64,000 bases of DNA from Aphrocallistes beatrix (Eukaryota; Porifera; Hexactinellida; Sceptrulophora; Aphrocallistidae): the NCBI GenBank assembly GCA_963281255.1, contig OY725496.1, positions 4,131,723-4,195,722 on the forward strand. The letters run 5' to 3'. The translations under genes and the position numbers were made by a program. The notes under the pieces are model-generated. The model saw only the letters and a program-made list of their open reading frames with translations. It was not told the DNA's origin and did not search any database. Positions 10,151 to 20,763 of the stretch are shown piece by piece (the first letter of the stretch is position 1; every line of letters begins with the position of its first letter).

Positions 10151-13100
10151 ATGGAAAACAATAATAGTGACTGTGAAGAGAAACTTAATTTTAATCCAGA
10201 CCATGTATGTTAATTTCAATCATTTCAATCCTACCATTTAAATTTCAACTGTTCCAACTTTCTTCTAACTTTCTCGCTCTGAACATTTAGGTACCTCATG
10301 ATTCCAGACACGATATTAATTCCAAACACGTCCTAGTACTGAACATTGGAGGGACAATAGCGTGTCACAAAACACCAGATGGTAAGTTCTATACACGTGA
10401 ATAATCCATGACATGATTCGGGTAAACAATTACCATGATAATATAGTATACGTACTAGGAAATATGGGAATTAAGCAATACGTTCGTATATCTTGTAAAT
10501 ACGTACATGTATTGCTCAGTCCTTTATTTAAACTCGAAATACCTATTTTGTCATAAGTTAGCTGTCAGTGCAAGAGTCGTCAGAGAGAATTCGGTACCAC
10601 TGCAGTAGATTAATGACGGAACTCATTGAACTCGGCAAGCAGCATATTCTGATAGACGGTGGTCTGGCATCAGAACTCAGGGATCTTGGATGTGAATTCC
10701 ATAACGATCCTCTCTGGAGTGCTCGCGTTCTGCTGCAAGACCCCGAGCGCATCAAGGAAGCACATACGAACTTCCTGTGTAAGGGAGCTCAGCTCCTGAT
10801 TACCTGCACCTATCAGGCCAGCATTCCGGGTCTCTGTGCACACGGTAACTGCTCTCCGCAGGAAGCTGAGTGGCACATGAAGCAGGCAGTGAGCCTAGCC
10901 TGCTCTGCAGTGGAGGAGACAACTGGTGTGAAGAAGTTGCCACACAAACTGCCCCTTATTGCGGCATCTATCGGACCGTACGGTACCTTCCTCCACGATA
11001 CGTCTGAATATACCGGTTCCTATCTGGACAGTATGCCGGTAAGTGAGCTCTGTGACTGGTACCGGTCTCAGTTGTCCGTGCTAGCCGATACACCTGCAGA
11101 CCTGATAGCCTTTGAGACAATCCCTGGTTTGAAGGAGGCAGAAGCCATAGTAAAAGTGTTAGGGGAATTTCCCGCTGTATCGGCGTATATTTCATTCAGC
11201 TGTAGAGATGGGGAGAAGCTATCTCATGGGGAAACATTCAGGGAGGCGATCACTTATCTCAAGGATTGTTCTCGTGTTCTGGGGGTAGGGATCAATTGCA
11301 CCCCTCCCCAGTTCGTGACTCCCCTCCTCAAATCCATACAAGACGTAGCGCACGATAAACTGCTGCTAGTCTATCCCAATAGTGGGGAGGTGTGGGATGG
11401 AGGGAGTTGGGTTGGCAGTAAAGATGATAAACCTCTCACTGAGTACGTGGCTGAGTGGTCACATCTGGGAGCTAGGTGGATAGGTGGATGTTGTCGTGTA
11501 TATCCCAAAGACATCGGAGAAATGTCAGCTGTGATCGCATCCCTAAGCAAGCATACTTGATTATACTAATATTTATCCAAAAATTATAATTCGATCAATT
11601 TTCATATTTATAATTACATTTATATTCGCCATGTGGTTAATATTTCTCTTTTAATTATTAATCATTCAGTGTCGAACTTTTACTGATTCCAATCTTAGGC
11701 TATGCTCCTTCTCCTCCCAACTCCTTCATTAAGGCTTTGATGAACTTGACTTTCTTCCATGACGACTCAGTCTGCCTCGCTTCAATCCAGAGCCTTCCGA
11801 GATACGTGAAGCATGGATTCACACCTGTAGCATTACCGTGAGCACATACAGTTACATCCATGTCTTATATATTAAACTTTTTAGTGCAGCTCCTAGAATA
11901 GCTAATAGGAGATGCCTTCTGTCATGATCGACGTCTCCTTGGATTTATAACTTGCTTTAATTAAATCTGTAGGAAGCGTGAAGATGACAACATTCGTGTG
12001 TTCTACACAATCCATGAGCTCTGCCCGTTACTAGATTCCTCAGACATGAATCAAAAGGACTGGGTTAGGCTGTCCAAGGCTCTGGAGCTCTTCTATACAG
12101 AGTTCGATGGGTTTGTTGTTCTACACGGGACAGACACGATGTGCTACACAGGTTCTGCTCTCTCATTCATGCTAGAAAACCTAGGAAAAACGATTGTCAT
12201 CACCGGCGCACAGGTTTGATAACAAGACCGGAGCTCAGCTACTTGTCTGTTATCCAATTTATTTACAGATTCCATTCATCGAACCTGACAGCGATGCAAT
12301 TAGCAATCTCTATGGATCGATCTTCATCGCTGGACACTTCATCATTCCTGAGGTTATCCTTACTGTTATAGTTTATTCAGGATTAATTGGAAAGTGCATT
12401 ATTTTTTTTGACTATACTTGTTGAAAAATTTTTATTTTGGACAAATATAGTTCGAGATCAAATGTACTGTACTCATAGAACTCGGTCAATCGTACCTCTT
12501 CTGAAACTGAAATATCAATTTTTTTTATAAGTTCGAGTCATGTCATCAAGTTCTTGCTTTCGAAGGAATTTTCTTTAAATTTATTCAATAATAAACCAAG
12601 CTATCTCTTGTTTAATAAAAGCGTCTTGAATAGTGTAACCGAACCTACAAAGTACTGAGCCCACTCAAGAATAATTTCAATGATTTGTAATCCACCTTTC
12701 AGAATTAATTAAGATGGATTGAATCATTTGATGCCCAAATTTGTTTATATCTAATTTCCTAGTAGGTGCTTACAACACACTCTATCGTGGTGGTAAATAT
12801 GCACAGTCACATACCTATACATATCTAAAATTTAAGGTCAATTCCATTGTATATCTGAATAATTATTCAACAAAATAATATGGCTGAAGCAGAAAACAAT
12901 CATATTCTATTTGAGGATATTGAACTCGAGATTATTCAAACTATCGACATGCTCATTGACTCATTGAAAGAACGTAAAACTAAACTCCTTAAAGATTTAG
13001 AAGTCATTCGAGAGAAGCGTTGCATTCAGAGTCTTGAGTCTGCTATGAGCATAGCCGAGTTGAGGCAGTTCCGCGATAAAATTAGGCGCAATTCTGAGAA

Positions 13101-16048
13101 GAGCAACACAATTATGAAGATCAATGACACCACACTACAGAATATTAGTACTGAGATCAAAGAACTCAACGATTTCGTTGCACAAGCCAAGCTTCACTTT
13201 GCTCACCGCGTCGACGAAATTAAACTTTGCATAGAAAATATGGAAATTGTAGAAACGAATCTGGATATTACTGGAGTGAAGCCCCCGATCTCCTGTTTTG
13301 GAAAGGAAGGGAGAAGAGAAGGGAAGTTTAATTTTCCTGTCCGTTTAGTGGTCGACGAGGCAGCGGACAGAGTCTTAGTTGTAGACCGTCACAACTCAAG
13401 GGTGCAAGTGTTCTCAATGATGGGACAGTTCCTTGACACGTTTGGAAGCAAACAGTTGAAACACCCAATGGGAATTGCGTTGGGGAAAAGAGCAGTTTTT
13501 GTAACTGACTCAAATAACCACTGTGTGTTTAAATACGACAGGCGAGATTATGGGTTTATGAAATCTGCAGGAGGTATCGGGAGTGTTGAAGGGCTCTTGG
13601 ACTATCCTACCTGTGTGGAATCACACGAGAATGGGAATTTGTATGTGGGTGAGCTGAATAATTGGAGAGTCTCTGTCTTCTCGAGTGACCTCAAGCCGCG
13701 ATCCACTCTCTGTAAGCGTAAGTGCCAGCCCACACAGCTACGGCTGTTGCCTGAGTTCTTCCTCGTGCTGAGTACCACTCCCCTCGGGATATTCATGTTC
13801 TCATACGGAGACCTCCTCCTACAGAAACTCCCCGTCCCAATCCAACAGACCTCCGACGTTAGTGGCTACAACATTTGTCACTCCTTCTTCATTTCGAAAG
13901 ATCGACTGCTCTTCATTCCCAATATACCTGGTGATTGTATCGATGTGAGGACAATGGATGGGAATTTGGTAGAAAGGTTTGGGAAAAGAGGTAAGGGCAG
14001 AGGAGAGATCTGTGTGCCATTTGATGTGTGTGTTACTGATCAAGGAAGTATTATCATTGCTTCGGGGAATCCAAATTTTGCAGTTCAGATTTATTGAGAT
14101 GAACTAAAGTGTTTGTATTAGTAATTATGTATCAGTGCAAATACGTAGTTCAGTATATGTATTTAGTATCATTTTATCTCATATGTAAAACTATTATTTT
14201 GTACCTCAGCAATACATTCCACAATATACTCTTTTAAAATAAGATCATGGAGAGTGTCTCTATTATTTAATTTGATAAATCAGAAGGTTTATGTTTGATC
14301 TATTTGGTAGGTGTCTATTTTCTGCTGTAATAAGTTGTACCGAGGGAACAGAACTACGAAGTTTAGTGCACACGAATTCGAAGCGTTCGGATCTCCGAAT
14401 GTACCTCCGATAGCTATTAAAGGCACTCAGTTTAAAAGTGAGGTAAAATAGATTTGTGCCCTCGTACCACCTTCTACCGATATCTCATTCTCACCTTGTA
14501 GTTGAGTGGGATATCATACACAGAAGTAAACAGCTGGCTAGGTTTAAAGTGCATACAGAAATGAATGCGTGTGTGGGAGTTCTGAGGATATACCCAGGAA
14601 TTTCAGCTCAAGTGGTAATACAGATACTTTGCTACCATAGCTTTAAGATTATATTTCTCTAATTCTGTTACCGTGATCTTATTTAGATAAAGAATTTCTT
14701 ACAACCACCTCTCCAAGGAGTGGTATTACTGACATTTGGAGCTGGTAACTTGCCCTCGGTCAATGATGCTATCGGTGAGATAAAGAACGCTTGTGAACGA
14801 GGCTTAGTTATTGTTAACATCTCCCAGTGTGTCAAGGGTCCCGTTACAAGTACCTATGTCTTGGGAAAGGTACTCATCTGCGCTATCACTGAGTGGCTGT
14901 GTGATTATTTGTATCTCGTAACGCCACCTCTCACTAGATGCTGTACAGAGCAGGAGTTGTATGCGGACATGATATGACTACAGAGGCTGCTCTCACAAAA
15001 ATGATCTATCTTTTCGGGAAAGGATACTCTGCTGAGCAAATTAAAAAAGTGTGTGTTAATTTAAACGAAAATAATGAGGCTATATTGCAATTTTGTATTT
15101 TTGTTCCCTGAGTATAAATGCATGTTCTTAGTTAGCTACAGAGAACCTTAGAGGAGAACTGACTTGTTATTCTCATGTTGATGAGAAAGATACTGCAGGG
15201 CGACTGTTGAAATCAATGGCGGAGCATCTCAACCTCAATACCAAACAGGTAAATATGTATATATAAATATGTACGTACAGAAGATAGTGGATACCGTTGA
15301 GCTAGTTTAATTTAGTTTAACACTGTCTGTAGGAACTAGTAATGCTACGAAATGTCCTGATTCCTCCTATTCTCTGTGCTGCCGCTAAAGACGGAGATTT
15401 GAATATGATTCTATCCAATATAGGAGACATACAGTCAAATTATGTAAGCAATACAGGATATTGTTTGTAAGACCGAGAGGGTTTTAATCTCCGATTTTCC
15501 AGAGCCACAACTTAGTAAACCTCGCAGACTACGACGGCCGCACAGCCCTCCACCTAGCAGTCTCGGAGGGCCATTACGAGGTGGTCAAGTGTCTTCTGGA
15601 ACTGGGAGCCAGTCTCCACCACACGGACAGATGGCATCAATCAGCACTGCGCTGTGCTATCGAATATAAGCGGTTTGCTATCATAGAATTACTGCTGCAA
15701 ACAGGAGCTCACCTGATCGAGAATGAATCTGAGATCGGGATACAGACATGCAAGTATGTCTATTGACTAGTCTAGCTGGACTCAGTGTATCTACAGGAAT
15801 ATTGCTTTAAGGGCCGTGAACGATCGGAACCTGGACCTGCTCAGGGCTTGGAAGCTGTCTGGAGCTTCGCTCCGTGAGAGAGACTACTCACACACCACTC
15901 CCTTGCAACTGGTAGCTTTATATTTTTTAAGATTTGTTGGTTACTTTACGCACTTACAAAATGCTTGTTCTAGGCAATCAAACTCGGAGCTGAGGATGTA
16001 ATCGAGTATTTTAAATCAATAGGAATTACTGCTACACACTTTGAATGA
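10151..16048 (+). CDS. ASPG: Asparaginase/lysophospholipase-like protein with ankyrin repeats, 14 exons, host of two nested genes
   Basis: This is a cytosolic type I L-asparaginase fused to ankyrin repeats, as in vertebrate ASPG. Exons read: 10151-10204, 10291-10381, 11699-11837, 11973-12213, 12269-12352, 14311-14437, 14502-14614, 14687-14869, 14938-15048, 15132-15248, 15333-15443, 15503-15753, 15797-15911, 15974-16048. All phases agree and give 603 aa (human 573). Catalytic landmarks are GGTIACH (nucleophile Thr, exon 2), HGTDTM (exon 4), TGAQ, and RGNRTTK with the conserved Lys (exon 6). Exon 8 carries TFGAGN and exon 9 has GHDMTTEAAL. Exons 11-14 encode ankyrin units, such as DGRTALHLAVSEGH. 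Intron 2 (10382-11698) holds a homocysteine methyltransferase gene and intron 5 (12353-14310) holds an NHL gene, both on the same strand. The donor after exon 5 (GTTATC) is weak. Confidence 0.88.
10613..11560 (+). CDS. Homocysteine S-methyltransferase, nested in ASPG intron 2
   Basis: This enzyme methylates homocysteine to methionine using S-methylmethionine or a related donor (MmuM/HMT family). The 315-residue ORF has the family start, ILIDGGLASELRDLG, then TCTYQASIPGL, AASIGPYG and FETIPGLKEA. Zinc-ligand cysteines sit in GINCTPPQ and in the C-terminal GGCCR, the expected spacing for this barrel enzyme. The start at 10613 gives the usual N-terminus. The frame is also open upstream to 10568, directly after a CAG acceptor-like site. 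Splicing ASPG exon 2 (phase 1) to that site would be in frame. The gene is intronless, on the host strand and entirely inside ASPG intron 2. No AATAAA is seen before the next host exon. Confidence 0.88.
   Translation: MTELIELGKQHILIDGGLASELRDLGCEFHNDPLWSARVLLQDPERIKEAHTNFLCKGAQLLITCTYQASIPGLCAHGNCSPQEAEWHMKQAVSLACSAVEETTGVKKLPHKLPLIAASIGPYGTFLHDTSEYTGSYLDSMPVSELCDWYRSQLSVLADTPADLIAFETIPGLKEAEAIVKVLGEFPAVSAYISFSCRDGEKLSHGETFREAITYLKDCSRVLGVGINCTPPQFVTPLLKSIQDVAHDKLLLVYPNSGEVWDGGSWVGSKDDKPLTEYVAEWSHLGARWIGGCCRVYPKDIGEMSAVIASLSKHT
12880..14097 (+). CDS. TRIM-like coiled-coil NHL-repeat protein lacking RING and B-box, nested in ASPG intron 5
   Basis: The 405-residue single-exon protein has a Lys/Glu-rich coiled coil at residues about 10-115, then an NHL beta-propeller from about 130 to the end. 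The first blades read FNFPVRLVVDEAADRVLVVDRHNSRVQVF and HPMGIALG..VFVTDSNNHCVFKY, the classic NHL pattern. The last blade ends GRGEICVPFDVCVTDQGSIII. TRIM-NHL proteins usually carry RING and B-box zinc fingers before the coiled coil. None are present here, so an E3 activity is not supported and a scaffold or RNA/protein-binding role is more likely. It lies on the same strand as its host and within one intron. A paralog-like protein lies at 42516-43886. Confidence 0.85.
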   Translation: MAEAENNHILFEDIELEIIQTIDMLIDSLKERKTKLLKDLEVIREKRCIQSLESAMSIAELRQFRDKIRRNSEKSNTIMKINDTTLQNISTEIKELNDFVAQAKLHFAHRVDEIKLCIENMEIVETNLDITGVKPPISCFGKEGRREGKFNFPVRLVVDEAADRVLVVDRHNSRVQVFSMMGQFLDTFGSKQLKHPMGIALGKRAVFVTDSNNHCVFKYDRRDYGFMKSAGGIGSVEGLLDYPTCVESHENGNLYVGELNNWRVSVFSSDLKPRSTLCKRKCQPTQLRLLPEFFLVLSTTPLGIFMFSYGDLLLQKLPVPIQQTSDVSGYNICHSFFISKDRLLFIPNIPGDCIDVRTMDGNLVERFGKRGKGRGEICVPFDVCVTDQGSIIIASGNPNFAVQIY

Positions 16049-16391
16049 GTAATTAAGTTTTCGTCTCAAAGGTTTTTTAGATTCACTTCTTCATCATTAT
16101 CACTTTTAAACTTACATTTTCAGTTTTACACTTTAATATTACAAGAACACTTGTACCGATCTTATGCAAATTTGTAAATGAACATTGATACTAATTTGGG
16201 CTGTACTATTAATCGACTAATTTAATCTATTCTACAGCTCGTTGATGTATTTTAATGATTTCGAGTCAATTTATCGCGAAATATACTAGATACACTTTTT
16301 GCAATTTATTATTATTATCTACACTCACGTTATATTCAACTCAATATATACCAACAAGACTAGCTTATACGTATTAATATATTAAATTAAA
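16049..16391. other. Convergent intergenic region
   Basis: This is an AT-rich stretch of 343 bp between the stops of ASPG (plus) and the adhesion GPCR (minus). It is presumably shared 3' UTR. I see nothing else in it. Confidence 0.45.
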
Positions 16392-18653
16392 TTAGTGTTT
16401 CTCTCCCACATGTTCAGGAGAGAATGAAGGGTTATTAACGCCCACGAATCCTTCTTTCTCCATTCCTTTTGTGAGCTCGTTTAGGCTCGATTCTCCTTCG
16501 TTCACCACTGCCTTAGCAACTGAGTTCAGGTCTAGACTCTGGCTCGATGGTTTCCTGAATTGTGCAACGGTTGATCTCTTCGGACTGTATTCACTGGCCC
16601 TTTGTATCTGTGTGTTCCTAGAGCTGCGCATCTCTTTCTTCCTCCAGAATATCTTCTTAGTCAGCTCTCTGTTGTTCACTACGTACAGCAGGAAGAACAT
16701 CAGACCTTGTGGAGTGTTGAGTATAACGAATATCCACTGAAACAGCGACACGGATACGAAGAAGTTCAGCACTGCCACTATCCATGGTATCCCGAGGAGT
16801 GGCACAAGGATAAAAGTGGCAATCATGGCTGCTTTCGCTTGTTTCACACGTGTCATTTGTCGCATTTTAACTTTGAGGCCTGTGAGAATCCTGACGATTG
16901 AGATTATGAGCAGAATTAAGTTGATGAAGACCAGTGATAGCGCCGGCCCAATGAAGCTCCATATAACTCCGTTTTCAGTTGATAGCCAGCAGTATTGCCC
17001 CGCCACCCCATAGTTGTACCAGCGGACCCCAAGTGTGATTATCACCACTGGGATCGGGAGTCCCCAACCAACCAGCAAAAGGTAAGGGTAGATCTTCCTG
17101 GTTGCGAATAACGCGAATAGCATGTACATTACTAGGATCGCCTCACAGAAACTCCACGTGAACACAGATAGGAATGCGTAGTGCAGTACACCGGCAATAA
17201 TCCCGCATGCAACGTAGTCATTTCTCGCTGATTGCACTCCGAACACGAACAGTGCCAGAGATATCGTTAGAGATATTGCGTAGTTGAGGTGCACCATGTA
17301 GAGGTCCTTCCTGAACAACTCTTTTCCTAACAGCAGGAACACCACGATAGCTGAGGCAAGGGATATCATTGAGACTATGCAGAGGATGTAGGTGACGATG
17401 CTCAGGGCTAGCTCCTCAGCATAGCTGAGGTTTTCATTGAAGGGATCGGTTTTGACGAGTACGCTGAAACTGGTCATGTGTGAGCTGCTGCATACGAACT
17501 TGTTTGTTTCCTGCGTACTCAAAATTTGCAGTCCGTCTCTGCTCCAGATACCTAAACTTGTGTTCCAATATCCACAGGCTCGCTCGTACATGGTCTGGTC
17601 TACGTACTGGCTATCTTCTTCTGACAAGTTGAATGTGATCATTATCGGCGTGCTGAATTCTACCCGTCCCTGCTGTCCACCTGCTCCTACTGTTACGAAC
17701 TTTGAGATCGGCGTCTTGTTCTGTTTGGTATTGTTGAGTGAAAGTTTTATTATGTCACTGAGTCCATTACTGATACTCATGCCGATGTGTACTGCATTTC
17801 CGTTGCCAGTCCCAGTCTGACTTCTAAGTGTTTCAAAATTTCCCGAATCAAATTTGACAGTTTCACCCCCACTCATGGACATTGTAGTTGGAAATGTGAC
17901 AACTTCACCACTCGCAGGTGCTTGGACAGGGCCACCGACTACTTGGAGGTTTGGGTGCTCAATCATTCGTTCTCCAGTTGAAAACTCTCCATAATCCGCC
18001 GTTATTCCATCAAGGCTATCAACTAGTTTATTTGTTAGATCGAGTGCATCCGTGTCAGAAGACATGTAGCTCGCGGCATTCCTCGGATCTATCACGTTTG
18101 AACACGTCCCGAACCATTGAGAGCCAAACCCTTCGAGCGCCTCCATTTTACTTGTTCTTACCTTCCGCTTGATAGAGACCTGGAGCAGTTGTAAGCCGTC
18201 TACAGCGGATCTGAGGTTTGAAGGACTGATGAAGGCTCCTTGGGTGCCTGGGGGTGGTCTTGTAGCTTCAACTAGCCTCTCCGCTAGATTTATGCCCGTG
18301 GATGTGCTGATCATTGCTGGGTTCTCCCCCTCCAGATTGTTCAGATCATCCTGAATCCCATTGAACATAGGATTAGTGCAATTCATCAGATCCAAACTCT
18401 GCCACTCGCCGTTTATAGTGCACGCCCGTTTAATAACACCTTGGAGATTGGAACTACCACTAGCGTTACAGTTTAGTTCTGCTACACTCCCTGCATTCGT
18501 ATCTGGCCACGTATAGCCTTCCTCGACAACTCTCTCACATATTAATTGACTATTAATGTTTCCAATCAGTAAAGAAAAACAGACAGCAAATATTAGAGTT
18601 TTAATAAGCACCCCCATTAGTAGCTTCAATGTAATACTATTCTTCTTCCACAT
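16392..18653 (-). CDS. Adhesion GPCR with short HormR-like, GAIN/GPS and 7TM domains
   Basis: The 753-residue single-exon receptor has a signal peptide (residues about 10-35). A Cys/Trp-rich region at 38-95 (CERVVEEGYTWPDT, RACTINGEWQ) resembles a hormone-receptor motif. A GAIN region follows (about 100-400), ending in a GPS at 360-400 with paired Cys and Trp residues and SSHMTSFSVLV. The HM/T tripeptide fits self-cleavage before Thr393. Seven membrane helices follow (about 412-665), including RKDLYMVHLNYAISL and WSFCEAILVMYMLF. A Ser/Arg-rich cytoplasmic tail of about 80 residues closes the protein. The ectodomain is minimal, and the only recognisable adhesion-type module is HormR-like. The ligand is unknown. 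Confidence 0.9.
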   Translation of the reverse strand: MWKKNSITLKLLMGVLIKTLIFAVCFSLLIGNINSQLICERVVEEGYTWPDTNAGSVAELNCNASGSSNLQGVIKRACTINGEWQSLDLMNCTNPMFNGIQDDLNNLEGENPAMISTSTGINLAERLVEATRPPPGTQGAFISPSNLRSAVDGLQLLQVSIKRKVRTSKMEALEGFGSQWFGTCSNVIDPRNAASYMSSDTDALDLTNKLVDSLDGITADYGEFSTGERMIEHPNLQVVGGPVQAPASGEVVTFPTTMSMSGGETVKFDSGNFETLRSQTGTGNGNAVHIGMSISNGLSDIIKLSLNNTKQNKTPISKFVTVGAGGQQGRVEFSTPIMITFNLSEEDSQYVDQTMYERACGYWNTSLGIWSRDGLQILSTQETNKFVCSSSHMTSFSVLVKTDPFNENLSYAEELALSIVTYILCIVSMISLASAIVVFLLLGKELFRKDLYMVHLNYAISLTISLALFVFGVQSARNDYVACGIIAGVLHYAFLSVFTWSFCEAILVMYMLFALFATRKIYPYLLLVGWGLPIPVVIITLGVRWYNYGVAGQYCWLSTENGVIWSFIGPALSLVFINLILLIISIVRILTGLKVKMRQMTRVKQAKAAMIATFILVPLLGIPWIVAVLNFFVSVSLFQWIFVILNTPQGLMFFLLYVVNNRELTKKIFWRKKEMRSSRNTQIQRASEYSPKRSTVAQFRKPSSQSLDLNSVAKAVVNEGESSLNELTKGMEKEGFVGVNNPSFSPEHVGEKH

Positions 18654-19326
18654 TATTTATATGTACTATGAGCCTTTATAACTCTACTCACATTTCTCTT
18701 CCCTTCCTTCCCTCCCTCCTCGTGCTCTCCGTATCTGGCCAAAATGTTGAAACACTATCTACTTCAAATAATCTACTACATATCTGCGTACCTTATGGAA
18801 TAATGATCTAAGCCAAGGCACCAAACTTTTAAACTGAGCTTGTCTCTGTTTTCCCTCCTCTCCACATGATAGAACTCAAATTAATTAAATAATTGATCCG
18901 AAATAGAGAAACTCATCGGTCATCGTGTAGTTAATCCAATTCCTAGAGACCACTATACAATATGCAGCAGGGTTTCATCCAGCTTTCCGAAGTCATACGC
19001 CTAAATGGCCGTTACCATTTTTCTACGCGCCTAGACTCTGCATTTTTATATATGTTTTATGCTACGCGCCTAAATCGTACGCCTAATTATGATCCATGGG
19101 ACCAAATACGCGCCTCTAGGCGCGCCCAGTACGCCTGGATGAAAGCCTGATATGCAGCAGTTTCATTGTGTATATTTGAAGTTTAACTTATCCGAGGTAT
19201 GTTTGATTATTAATAAATCCCAGTAGTATCAAACGTACGATTAATGACCAGATATAGTATGGTTAGAATCGAGCTAATAAGACCTGAATCTCACACGTAT
19301 CTACAGACTACAGCTACCATATTCTC
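18654..19326. other. Divergent intergenic region containing a MITE
   Basis: This spacer separates the divergent adhesion GPCR and INO80B genes and presumably holds both promoters. It contains the intact MITE copy at 18968-19149. The short ORF at 18962-19150 is the MITE itself and is not a gene. Confidence 0.55.
18968..19149. mobile_element. hAT-like MITE, intact copy with 8-bp target duplication
   Basis: The element starts CAGGGTTTCATCCAG and ends CTGGATGAAAGCCTG, so the ends are inverted repeats matching at 14 of 15 bases. It is flanked on both sides by ATATGCAG (18960-18967 and 19150-19157), an exact 8-bp target-site duplication. CAGGG termini and 8-bp duplications are typical of hAT-superfamily elements. 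The interior (182 bp in all) is rich in GGCGCG and TACGCCTA motifs that recur in the other copies. It has no transposase. Confidence 0.85.
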
Positions 19327-20277
19327 ATGTCAGATTGTGAAAACTTGCATCAGTTGAGACCGAGCAGTAGGTCAGCAGTAGGAGAGGAGGTACGGAGTTC
19401 TCTCAGGGACCTGGAGAGCCCTGCTAGCTCGATGCGACTCAGAGTGAAGCAAGACCTGTCCACTACAGTCCCTTTTTACCTAGAATCCCCGCTCTACTCC
19501 TCAGAGAGTGACACAAACACTTCCCTCTCTCACTCGGACCTTGACTCCGAATCCAGTGACCACTACTCCCCCCTCTCCCTACCAATCAGCATCCCCAGGT
19601 GCATACACGACATGTGCCATGAGATTTCTAGTGACGAACAGTTTGACAGTGAATCTTCCTACAATAGTCCTGCTACTCAGGTACTGCCATAAACCACTCG
19701 GTGGCTTTTGGCGTGAATTGGAATATGATACACTGCCCCGTCACTTTAGGTGATTTACAGACAGACAAGGGGACTCACAGCCAGACAGAGAACCATATCC
19801 GGACTGGTCGAGAGCGAGCTCCTAGAGCTGCCATACTACGACAAGCCTAAAGAGTTGACGGAGGAGATGAGAGCGAAGAAGGCGGAGCTAGCATTGCAGA
19901 GACGCATTCACAATCAGCAGCAGCTAGAGAAGAATAAAGCGGAGACCATTAAGAAACTCCTGTCCCGACAAACCCCCGCGAAGAAGAAAGAGGAGCGTAA
20001 TACATCCCGCTACAACCCGGACCTATCTTACATTTCTTACGTTAGCAATCATAATGGCATTACACTCACATACCCTGAGTCTGCTAAAGTCGATTTGAGA
20101 GCTAGTGCTATAACCGAGTCCTACTCTCCGAGAGATAAGCCCGAGTGTGCTGTATCCTTATGCTCTGCTACCAGCAAATACCGAGATCCCCGTACTAGAC
20201 TCCCTTACTGCAGCCTACAATGTTATAAAGTCATCAAGCAGGTAACCGCTACTGATACAGAGCCAACTCCGAACTAA
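19327..20277 (+). CDS. INO80B: INO80 complex subunit B (PAPA-1 and HIT zinc finger)
   Basis: INO80B is an accessory subunit of the INO80 nucleosome-remodelling complex in the nucleus. There are two exons, 19327-19680 and 19765-20277 (84-bp intron, phase 0), giving 288 aa. Exon 1 encodes a Ser/Asp-rich low-complexity region. Exon 2 encodes the PAPA-1-like block (LTARQRT, then ELLELPYYDKPKELTEEM and a Glu/Lys-rich helix ending ETIKKLLSRQ). A C-terminal HIT zinc finger follows, CAVSLC...KYRDPRTRLPYCSLQCY, all in the order seen in human INO80B. The frame could also be cut by a donor at 20241 (CAG/GTAACC), but reading to TAA 20275-20277 is simplest. IQCA1 follows on the same strand after 486 bp. 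Confidence 0.88.
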
Positions 20278-20763
20278 TCTGGAAATTTCTTGTTAAAACG
20301 CATTTTGCTTGGAATTTGCTGAGGGGATTGCATTGCATAATTGCGTGTTTGGACTTACATGACAGAGAAGAGGAGAATTGTAAACATAGTGGATGAGGAA
20401 CGACAGTGCGGTAACAAAATTGAATTACTTGCATATTTCAATCATATTTCTGTACTTACTTCATTAATTCTGAGAAAATATAATGTTAAAATGATTAATT
20501 TAGTAACAGCACAGTACAGAACTACGCATCAAGAAAATTGATGCGCAAAAAGTCTTGGTTGTATTTTGAGGTTTAATTCCTACGCGAATACTTGAATTGA
20601 ACACAGATAAATTATTCATTCATTACGCTAGCACACAGCATTTTTCTCATTTCAATTTGCACAGATCATCTCTAAGCTAATCTAAATACAATACAGACAC
20701 GATTGTGTGTGAGTTGAGTGATGGTACAGGTCGCACATATTTTAACTTGTGAATCTCATTAGC
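20278..20763. other. Intergenic spacer INO80B-IQCA1
   Basis: This is 486 bp of AT-rich noncoding sequence between two same-strand genes. It ends in CATTAG one base before the IQCA1 ATG, an acceptor-like site (see the trans-splicing finding). Nothing else is supported. Confidence 0.45.

Noticed and set aside
18962..19150. 62-codon ORF in the spacer before INO80B
   Set aside because: It coincides exactly with the MITE and its target duplication.
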